From: Chitinophagaceae bacterium
GTDB lineage: Bacteria > Bacteroidota > Bacteroidia > Chitinophagales > Chitinophagaceae
Assembly: GCA_023251335.1 (NCBI GenBank)
Contig: JAHEZA010000039.1
Span: forward strand, 1,193-11,342
Direction of reading: 5' to 3'
Length of the DNA: 10,150 nucleotides
Part shown: piece by piece, positions 1-4,764 of the stretch
Numbering within the stretch: position 1 is the first letter of the stretch
Layout of the letters: every line of letters begins with the position of its first letter
Notes under the pieces: model-generated
Told to the model about the DNA's origin: nothing
Database searches by the model: none
What the model saw: only the letters and a program-made list of their open reading frames with translations
Translations under genes and position numbers: made by a program

Positions 1-240
1 AATCGTGACTTTTCCGGTAAAAGTGATTACAAGATGTTGTCGCCGGGAGATTCCGTAATGACCACTTTCAATTTATTAGAATATTATCCTTTAAAAAAAG
101 CAGGCCATTATGAGTTAATATTACACTATCAGTCTGATGAAGAATTGGCGGAAACTCCTGCAAACATTTTCAAAGGTGTAGTATCTTCAAGTCCCATAAG
201 GTTTAAAATTTTAGTTGTTCAATTTCCTGAAGGGAAGTGA
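1..240 (+). CDS. C-terminal end of an unidentified protein, probably a beta-sandwich domain (5' partial)
   Basis: The frame is open from the first base of the window to the TGA at 238-240, so the real start lies to the left; the ATG at 34 is internal to the open frame. The 79 visible residues contain 'LSPGDSV' followed by 'FNLLEYYPLKKAGHYELILHYQ'-like alternation of hydrophobic and polar residues (split here: FNLLEYYPLKKAG, then HYELILHYQ). A 'PG-x-S ... YY-L-x-x-x-G-x-Y' pattern is common in Ig-like beta-sandwich domains that end secreted or surface proteins, so such a fold is inferred. No catalytic motif is visible and no function is assigned. It is followed after 85 bases by an eCIS-type ATPase on the same strand, so it could belong to the same locus, but nothing in the sequence proves this. 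Confidence 0.75.
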   Translation, partial: NRDFSGKSDYKMLSPGDSVMTTFNLLEYYPLKKAGHYELILHYQSDEELAETPANIFKGVVSSSPIRFKILVVQFPEGK

Positions 241-325
241 TAACATACATAGTTTCTTTAAAAAAAATAGTGATAGCACTTTTAAATGGTTGAATAATTA
301 GTGACTAAATTTTAAAATGAAATAA

Positions 326-1645
326 ATGGACAATCTCCCTGAATTCCAATATCTAAACGACCTAATTAATTACCGCGTCAACAATCCTTCGGGGCGCGAA
401 ATACCCGCTATGCCCGATGTTGAAACCTGGAGCTTGCCTGTAAAAAAATTTCTATTGGAATCCAATTTAAGTAATGATCAATTTGCTGCAACTTTATTAT
501 TAATTGGTTTAGCTCCTCATGTAGTACCCGAATTATTTGACCATGCCATCCAGGAAAAATTAAAAACTTCTGGTGACTTCCCTGAAATAGGTGGCGTGCG
601 TGGAAAAAATTTCCGGGGTTTTTTGCCGACCGGACAAACATCTGTTTATCTTTTGGCAGGTGACGATTGGAAGAAACGTCAACAGGTAGAACAACTTTTC
701 TGGCCTGATAAAGAATTTACAAAAAAGAAAATACTTTGGCTTGAAGAACTTTCACAAAGCGAGCCTGTCCTTAGCGGAAAAATTATTATGGCTTTGGATT
801 ATATTGATATGTTTCTAATTGGTACTTCTGCGCCACCTCATTTTAGCACCAGCTTTCCGGCAAAAAAAATAGAAACAAAACTCAGACTTGACGATATTGT
901 TTTAAACAAGGAAATATGGAGACATTATAAAAATCTGGAAGATTGGATCCAGTTCAATCAATCTTTGATGCATCATTGGGACATGGAAAAGCGCGTACGA
1001 AAAGGTTTCAGGGTTTTATTTTATGGGCCACCCGGAACGGGAAAAACCCTCACTGCAGGAGTGCTGGGCAACGAAACCAAAAAAGATGTCTATAAAATTG
1101 ATCTCTCCATGGTAGTTTCAAAATACATTGGTGAAACAGAAAAAAATCTTGAATTATTATTTGCCAGGGCGGAAGACAAAGACTGGATATTATTTTTTGA
1201 TGAAGCGGATGCAATATTTGGAAAGCGTACAAGTGTGCGTGATGCCCATGATAAATATGCGAACCAGGAAGTATCATATTTATTGCAGCGTATAGAAGAT
1301 TATAATGGCATGGTTATTTTAGCAACCAACATGAAAAATAATATTGATGATGCTTTTATAAGACGGTTTAATGATGTTGTAAAATTTGCTATTCCCAATG
1401 AAGACGAACGAAAAGAAATATGGGAAAAATCATTTCCCGAAAACGCTGAGTATGATGATATACCCAACGAAGTAAAAAAGTATAAACTTACCGGCGGAAA
1501 TATAATCAACGCGGTTCATTTTGCAGGCATCCAGGCGGTGAAGAGAAGGAAAGAATCCGATACAGGCAAATTATTATTTTACCTTGAAGACGTTACCGAC
1601 GGTATCAGAAAAGAAATGACCAAGGAAGGAAAACCTTTTGGATAA
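326..1645 (+). CDS. AAA+ ATPase of the eCIS (Afp15/PVC15-like) type
   Basis: A 439-residue cytoplasmic ATPase. Walker A is GPPGTGKT at residues 234-241, Walker B is ILFFDEAD at 288-295, sensor 1 is ILATN shortly after, and an arginine pair (FIRRF) follows as the likely arginine finger. The N-terminal ~200 residues carry features I recognise from ATPases encoded in extracellular contractile injection system clusters: 'GGVRGKNFRGFLPTGQTSVYLLAGDD', seen here as GGVRGKNFRGFLPTGQ then TSVYLLAGDD, and 'LSGKIIMALDYIDMFLIG'. The core 'VYKIDLSMVVSKYIGETEKN' also fits that group. In Afp/PVC clusters this ATPase is needed for particle production or assembly; its exact role is not settled. The start is fixed because a TAA at 323-325 sits directly before the ATG. 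No Shine-Dalgarno is seen. AAA+ identity is certain; the eCIS link is a family-level inference because no sheath, tube or baseplate gene is in the window. Confidence 0.95.
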   Translation: MDNLPEFQYLNDLINYRVNNPSGREIPAMPDVETWSLPVKKFLLESNLSNDQFAATLLLIGLAPHVVPELFDHAIQEKLKTSGDFPEIGGVRGKNFRGFLPTGQTSVYLLAGDDWKKRQQVEQLFWPDKEFTKKKILWLEELSQSEPVLSGKIIMALDYIDMFLIGTSAPPHFSTSFPAKKIETKLRLDDIVLNKEIWRHYKNLEDWIQFNQSLMHHWDMEKRVRKGFRVLFYGPPGTGKTLTAGVLGNETKKDVYKIDLSMVVSKYIGETEKNLELLFARAEDKDWILFFDEADAIFGKRTSVRDAHDKYANQEVSYLLQRIEDYNGMVILATNMKNNIDDAFIRRFNDVVKFAIPNEDERKEIWEKSFPENAEYDDIPNEVKKYKLTGGNIINAVHFAGIQAVKRRKESDTGKLLFYLEDVTDGIRKEMTKEGKPFG

Positions 1646-1655
1646 GATAAATTTT

Positions 1656-1683
1656 TTTGAATAATCTTCATCTCCTATATTTG
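1656..1683 (+). promoter_or_regulatory. Bacteroidota-type promoter for tRNA-Val
   Basis: TATATTTG at 1676-1683 is an exact match to the Bacteroidota -7 element TAnnTTTG. TTTTG ends at 1659, giving a -33-like TTG 16 bases upstream, one or two bases shorter than the usual spacing. The -7 box ends 14 bases before the mature tRNA 5' end, as expected for a short tRNA leader. The -7 element is seen directly; the -33 element is less secure. Confidence 0.7.
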
Positions 1684-1697
1684 CACTCCAAAAATAA

Positions 1698-1772
1698 GGG
1701 AGCATAGCTCAGTTGGTTTAGAGCATCTGCCTTACAAGCAGAGGGTCCGCGGTTCGAACCCGTGTGCTCCCA
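1698..1772 (+). tRNA. tRNA-Val (anticodon TAC)
   Basis: A full cloverleaf can be folded by eye. The acceptor stem GGGAGCA (1698-1704) pairs with TGCTCCC (1765-1771), with discriminator A1772. The D arm is GCTC/GAGC. The anticodon stem TCTGC (1726-1730) pairs with GCAGA (1738-1742) around the loop CTTACAA, which puts anticodon TAC at 1733-1735 and decodes GTA/GTN valine codons. The T arm is CGCGG-TTCGAAC-CCGTG (1748-1764), including one G-T pair. The variable loop is the short five-base GGGTC. CCA is not encoded, so it must be added after transcription. It stands alone between its own promoter and terminator. Confidence 0.97.
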
Positions 1773-1783
1773 CACTAATAATC

Positions 1784-1825
1784 AGCCACTTACTGGATTT
1801 TTTCTGTAAGTGGCTTTTTTATTTC
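1784..1825 (+). terminator. Intrinsic terminator after tRNA-Val
   Basis: AGCCACTTAC (1784-1793) is a perfect 10-base inverted repeat with GTAAGTGGCT (1806-1815), around a 12-base loop. The right arm runs straight into TTTTTT-A-TTT. A GC-containing stem followed at once by a T tract is the classic rho-independent terminator. It lies 12 bases after the tRNA. On the opposite strand there is no comparable T tract, so it should act only in the tRNA direction. Confidence 0.92.
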
Positions 1826-1933
1826 ACCAACAATTTTAGGTATAACTTTTTTTCTTTTTGGATCAAATATAATTTGAAGCTCTTTGGATTTTCATCTGCA
1901 TTGTCCACCCTTTTTTAATAATTAATCTTCTAG

Positions 1934-2110
1934 CTAAGAATTGGAAATATTGAGGGCGGATTTTATGAGAAGGAAATTATTCCTGATAAAGTAATAGTCC
2001 TCGAACAACATGTTGTATATCTTTCAAAAAGGGAATATCCTGATAATGACCAAGACATTATTAGAAATAATAATTCCAAAACGGATAGAGAAATTTACTA
2101 CGCTAAATAG
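1934..2110 (+). pseudogene. Possible 3' remnant of an unidentified gene
   Basis: After the TAG at 1931-1933 one frame stays open for 58 codons to the TAG at 2108-2110, with no ATG, GTG or TTG start in its first part. The translation is Asp/Glu/Lys/Ile-rich and protein-like, with segments such as EKEIIPDKVIVLEQHVVYLS and KREYPDNDQDIIRNNN. It converges on the hemN 3' end and overlaps it by 8 bases. The coding-like composition without a start suggests the tail of a gene that lost its 5' part. An open stretch of this length can also occur by chance, so this is a weak call. The rest of the 1826-1933 gap shows only AT-rich sequence with T runs and nothing I can name. Confidence 0.25.
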
Positions 2111-3464
2111 TCATTGAAAAAATCCTGGATTCCGGTTTGTTTCTAATCATCCGCAAATCAAAAGCCATTGCCACATTTCTCACAAACGTTCTGCCCTTTT
2201 CTGTTACTTTTAAATGTTTATCTTCCAAAAGAACCAATTGGTCTTTTTGCATTTCCTGCAGACGGTAAATAATATCAGCCATTTCGGGTAAATACATTTT
2301 TTCATCCTTCCATGATGTTTCCAAAAAGCACATTACATTCAAAATATGACGACGCACCACCAGATCTTCTTTATTTAAAATGTGTCCGCGAACTACAGGT
2401 AACTTTCCTTGTCTTACTCTTTTTATATACAACTCAGTCGACTTTTCATTTTGTGCAAAAGCGTACCAGCTATCACTTATAGCCGACATTCCCAAACCAA
2501 TCATCAGTTGAGTGGAAGAAGATGAGTAACCCATGAAATTCCTGTGAATGGTTTTTTGTTGCATTGATTGGTAAAGGCTGTCTGTTGGTAAGGCAAAATG
2601 ATCCATACCTATTTCTATATAACCCAACGTTGAAAGTAACTCTTTTCCCTTTTCATAAAGTTTCCTTTTTAGCTCGGGTGTTGGAAGATCATTCTCATCA
2701 AAGCCTCTCTGGCCTACTCCTTTTATCCATGGTACATGAGCATAAGAATAAAAGGCGATGCGGTCGGGCTTCAGGGATTTTGTTTTTTCAATTGTTTCAG
2801 ACATAGACCTCCATGTTTGGAAGGGCAATCCAAAGATTAAGTCGTGGCTGATGCTCTCATACCCTATATGCCGTGCAGCAAGGGTTACGGCTTCCACATT
2901 TTCAAAAGGCTGAATACGATTAATGGTCCTTTGCACTTTTGGATCATAATCCTGGACGCCAAAACTTACTCTTCTAAATCCAAGTTTGTACAATGTACTC
3001 AGATGAGCCACAGTAGTATTATTAGGATGCCCTTCAAAGCTATATTCATGATGGTTAACAACGGCGGCGTTGGAAAAAATTTTTTCCAGTAAAAATTTTA
3101 AATTATCGGGGCTGAAAAAAGTGGGCGTACCACCTCCTAAATGAAGCTCTCTGATGACAGGTTTTTTTCCTAATAAATCCACATACATTTTCCATTCTTC
3201 CAGCACTGCTTCAATATAAGGTTGCTCAACAGAATGTTGTTTGGTGATCCGTTTATGGCATGCGCAAAAAGTACACAAGCTTTCACAAAAAGGTAAATGT
3301 ATGTATAAGCTGATCCCATCTCTATCGTTACTTTCCTCAAAACTTCTTATAAATGACTGTTGCCATTGACCTATGGAAAAGTTGGTTTCTTCCCAATAAG
3401 GCACTGTAGGATAGCTGGTGTATCTTGGCCCCGGGATATTATATTTTCTAATCAGGTTGTTCAT
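2103..3464 (-). CDS. hemN: Oxygen-independent coproporphyrinogen III dehydrogenase (radical SAM)
   Basis: A 453-residue cytoplasmic radical-SAM enzyme that converts coproporphyrinogen III to protoporphyrinogen IX without oxygen, by oxidative decarboxylation of two propionate side chains. It is the anaerobic counterpart of HemF in heme synthesis. The start matches the family: PGPRYTSYPT at residues 11-20. The cluster motif is CESLCTFCAC, giving Cys60, Cys64 and Cys67 as [4Fe-4S] ligands plus Cys69, the extra cysteine kept in true HemN and absent from HemW-type chaperones. GGGTPTF is at 110-116 and GVQDYD at 169-174. Its length is close to E. coli HemN (457). It begins 17 bases inside the truncated FMN-protein frame upstream, so it was probably co-transcribed or translationally coupled with that gene. 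No separate promoter was recognised just before the ATG. All key residues look intact. Confidence 0.96.
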   Translation of the reverse strand: MNNLIRKYNIPGPRYTSYPTVPYWEETNFSIGQWQQSFIRSFEESNDRDGISLYIHLPFCESLCTFCACHKRITKQHSVEQPYIEAVLEEWKMYVDLLGKKPVIRELHLGGGTPTFFSPDNLKFLLEKIFSNAAVVNHHEYSFEGHPNNTTVAHLSTLYKLGFRRVSFGVQDYDPKVQRTINRIQPFENVEAVTLAARHIGYESISHDLIFGLPFQTWRSMSETIEKTKSLKPDRIAFYSYAHVPWIKGVGQRGFDENDLPTPELKRKLYEKGKELLSTLGYIEIGMDHFALPTDSLYQSMQQKTIHRNFMGYSSSSTQLMIGLGMSAISDSWYAFAQNEKSTELYIKRVRQGKLPVVRGHILNKEDLVVRRHILNVMCFLETSWKDEKMYLPEMADIIYRLQEMQKDQLVLLEDKHLKVTEKGRTFVRNVAMAFDLRMIRNKPESRIFSMTI

Positions 3465-3708
3465 TCAGGGTATCAATTGGGATTAGCCTCATTTTGTTAG
3501 CTGTCATGAAACTGTTTTTTAATACATTAAGTACATGAATTGTTATAAAATCTATTCGACTTCCTATAAAATTTTGAATCCAGCTTTTCGCAACGGCGTA
3601 ACTCACGGGAATTACATAAGTTTTACCATCAGCATGACATCCAAGCCTTCCCACAATATTTTCAGAGATTACAATTTCAATTTGTTCCTTACTTAAATTT
3701 TTAAACAT
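3448..3708 (-). pseudogene. Truncated FMN-binding (pyridoxamine 5'-phosphate oxidase-like) protein remnant
   Basis: The first 38 residues match the N-terminus of a common Bacteroidota split-barrel, FMN-binding family: 'EQIEIVISENIVGRLGCHAD' then 'GKTYVIPVSYA'. Members normally run to about 150 residues and continue after SYA with a Y-D-G-x-Y-I-Y strand and an MMRKNP segment. Here, from about base 3594 downward, the frame reads VAKSWIQNFIGSRIDF and on to NKMRLIPIDTLNEQPD, which does not resemble the family, and I found the missing part in no other frame nearby. A deletion or rearrangement has therefore probably replaced the rest of the gene. The leftover frame (86 codons) overlaps the hemN start by 17 bases, so it could still serve as a leader frame for hemN. 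Whether the short product has any function is unknown; loss of most of the barrel argues against FMN binding. Confidence 0.7.
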
Positions 3709-3754
3709 AACTAGAAATTTTTGATAAAGTTAATTTTGGAAAATGAATCTGAGC

Positions 3755-3768
3755 ATGATAGATATCAT
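3755..3768 (-). promoter_or_regulatory. FNR-like dyad upstream of the FMN-protein/hemN unit
   Basis: Read on the minus strand the site is ATGAT-ATCT-ATCAT, two 5-base arms with a 4-base spacer. The CRP/FNR-family FNR consensus is TTGAT-N4-ATCAA, so this matches all but the outermost base of each arm. It lies about 47 bases upstream of the truncated gene's ATG. Oxygen-sensitive control of hemN by FNR-type regulators is known in several bacteria, which makes the position sensible. Binding is inferred from spacing and context only. Confidence 0.45.
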
Positions 3769-3775
3769 TCAATGA

Positions 3776-3791
3776 AATGACTATTATCATT
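3776..3791. promoter_or_regulatory. Second inverted repeat next to the FNR-like dyad
   Basis: AATGA (3776-3780) and TCATT (3787-3791) form a perfect 5-base inverted repeat with a 6-base spacer, 7 bases beyond the FNR-like dyad. Its spacing does not fit FNR. It may be a second operator or chance in AT-rich DNA. No partner protein can be named. Confidence 0.2.
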
Positions 3792-3856
3792 TAAAGAAAA
3801 TCCACTTACAATGTACCTTTCAGGTAAAACAAAAAATCCAGGTATTTGTGGGTTTA

Positions 3857-3973
3857 CTACGATCCGGATTTATCCTCAGGGTTACTCTCATAACGGCCAT
3901 CTGAATTAAAAGAATTTTGATCAACTTTATAACTGAACTTTTTATTTAGTATCCTTTTTTCTATCTCTTTCAT
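3857..3973 (-). CDS. Possible small protein (38 residues), unidentified
   Basis: ATG at 3971-3973 (minus strand) opens a 38-codon frame beginning MKEIEKRILNKKFSYKVDQN and ending in a Glu/Asp/Ser-rich tail, stopping at the TAG 3857-3859. It starts 11 bases after the presumed original stop of the UspA remnant. In the present sequence it is also in frame with the frameshifted Usp fragment, so it may simply be read-through of non-coding DNA. It has no membrane segment, no cysteines and no motif I recognise. This is a weak candidate only. Confidence 0.2.
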   Translation of the reverse strand: MKEIEKRILNKKFSYKVDQNSFNSDGRYESNPEDKSGS

Positions 3974-3983
3974 TTGTATGGCT

Positions 3984-4144
3984 TTATTTACCCTGCAATA
4001 CCAATAATGGATTTTAGTTTGATAGCTCATTGCTTTTGCATGCACTTTACCAAACATCCTTTCGAAGAGGTTGTGCCTGTGCGCCACCATCGCCAATATA
4101 TCCGTAGATTCTTTTTCGATAAATTTATTAATCCCTTCGTCCAC
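3984..4144 (-). pseudogene. UspA universal stress protein, C-terminal remnant with frameshift
   Basis: The segment VDEGINKFIEKESTDILAMV followed by AHRHNLFERMFGKVH and AKAMSYQTKI matches the C-terminal end of Bacteroidota UspA proteins, which typically read '...EGI..F......D.LAMV.H.H...ERLF...HTK.M.Y.T.IPLLVL'. Most of the protein is missing: such proteins often have ~270-280 residues in two domains and only ~50 remain. A TGA lies in frame a short way upstream and no family-like sequence was found there. At about 4009-4010 the frame changes: the current frame continues HYWYC, while the neighbouring frame reads PLLVLQGK then TAA (3984-3986), exactly the expected ending. One lost base (a C in 'ATCCCA') would explain it. 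The longer open frame running on to 3857 is therefore probably artificial. Confidence 0.75.
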
Positions 4145-4193
4145 ATTCCTTAGGCCTAAACAGATTCAAACTTTTACAGTCTGTTAATGATAA

Positions 4194-4204
4194 GCAAAAT
4201 TTGC
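4194..4204. promoter_or_regulatory. Palindrome GCAAA-A-TTTGC in the divergent intergenic region
   Basis: A perfect 11-base palindrome lies about 90 bases upstream of the metal-efflux operon, between the Usp remnant and the small protein at 4295. It could be an operator. The regulator is unknown, and chance is possible in AT-rich DNA. Confidence 0.2.
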
Positions 4205-4245
4205 ATTGGCTCTCATATAATTACTGATTAGAATTTCACCTTTAT

Positions 4246-4256
4246 ATGACCGTCAT
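4246..4256. promoter_or_regulatory. Palindrome ATGAC-C-GTCAT, candidate operator of the efflux operon
   Basis: A perfect 11-base dyad with GC-containing arms lies about 40 bases before the presumed start of the first gene in the metal-efflux operon. Its position suits a repressor or activator site. Metal-efflux operons are usually metal-controlled, but no regulator gene is in the window to connect with it. Confidence 0.3.
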
Positions 4257-4294
4257 CATTTATAGCCCTAATTTTTTGAACTATTTTTGAAAAA

Positions 4295-4678
4295 TTGAAA
4301 AAACTTTTCGCCATATCATTCCTTTTCATTTATTTATTTTCAACAACTGAATTATCACAGTTGTTGAAGATGCCTTTGCTGGTAGAACATTTTATAGAAC
4401 ACAGGCAAGAAAACAGTCATCTAAACGTGTGGCAGTTTTTATACATGCATTACGCGATGGGCGATGTACACGACGCAGACCATGCGAAGGATGTGAAATT
4501 ACCTTTTAAATCGCATGACAATTGTGTGGCTTCTACTATAAATGTTTACCTGCCTTCTCAACATGTTATTATCACCAAAACTGTTCAGTTTATAGAAGCC
4601 CGACATTTCAATACACAGGAACAATTTCTGCAATCTACATTCCTGTCAAACATCTGGCAGCCGCCAAAGATTTGTTAA
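4295..4678 (+). CDS. Small exported or membrane-anchored His/Asp-rich protein leading the efflux operon
   Basis: A 127-residue protein starting at a TTG. An in-frame TGA at 4277-4279 leaves little room for another start, and beginning here gives a good signal/anchor sequence: KK followed by LFAISFLFIYLF. The next ATG (residue 26) would remove it. The central part is rich in possible metal ligands: HFIEH at 32-36, then HYAMGDVHDADHAKD with His52, Asp57, His59, Asp60, Asp62, His63 and Asp66, then His74 and Cys77. I recall similar uncharacterised proteins before CusA/CzcA-type genes in Bacteroidota, but no function is established that I know of. With the pump following, a periplasmic metal-binding or sensing role is an attractive inference. 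A hairpin separates it from the pump gene. Confidence 0.8.
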   Translation: MKKLFAISFLFIYLFSTTELSQLLKMPLLVEHFIEHRQENSHLNVWQFLYMHYAMGDVHDADHAKDVKLPFKSHDNCVASTINVYLPSQHVIITKTVQFIEARHFNTQEQFLQSTFLSNIWQPPKIC

Positions 4679-4700
4679 TCATACTTTAATCAGATCATGC

Positions 4701-4739
4701 TCCAACAAAAATGTTTGTTGGAATGGAATTTATTTTTCG
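4701..4739 (+). terminator. Hairpin between the small protein and the pump gene (attenuator or weak terminator)
   Basis: TCCAACAAA (4701-4709) pairs perfectly with TTTGTTGGA (4714-4722) over the 4-base loop AATG. A T-rich stretch (TTTATTTTTC, about 4729-4738) follows six bases later rather than directly. This could terminate part of the transcripts after the small gene and lower pump expression, or act as an RNA stability element. Because the T tract is displaced, full termination is uncertain. Confidence 0.5.
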
Positions 4740-4764
4740 TTAAAAAAATTGATTGCTAAAAATT

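Noticed and set aside
1748..1772. tRNA 3' end as an integration (att) site
   Set aside because: No second copy of the tRNA 3' end and no integrase gene appears in the window.
1826..1915. About 30-codon minus-strand frame reading from a GTG (VDNADENPKSFKLYL...) ending before the tRNA terminator
   Set aside because: Too short, bounded upstream by a stop, and without recognisable similarity; kept only as a note that this gap may hold gene debris.
2040..2100. AT-only inverted repeat (ATTATT/AATAAT) as the hemN terminator
   Set aside because: The stem is short and entirely A/T with no following T tract on the minus strand, so it is not convincing.
4282..4289. TATTTTTG, an exact TAnnTTTG -7 match, just before the TTG start at 4295
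   Set aside because: It would place the transcription start essentially on the start codon and has no TTG at the right distance upstream; such strings are frequent in AT-rich DNA.
4753..4764. TTG at 4753 as the pump start
   Set aside because: The ATG at 4765 gives the standard MLNKIIAFS-type RND N-terminus; the extra four residues add nothing family-like.
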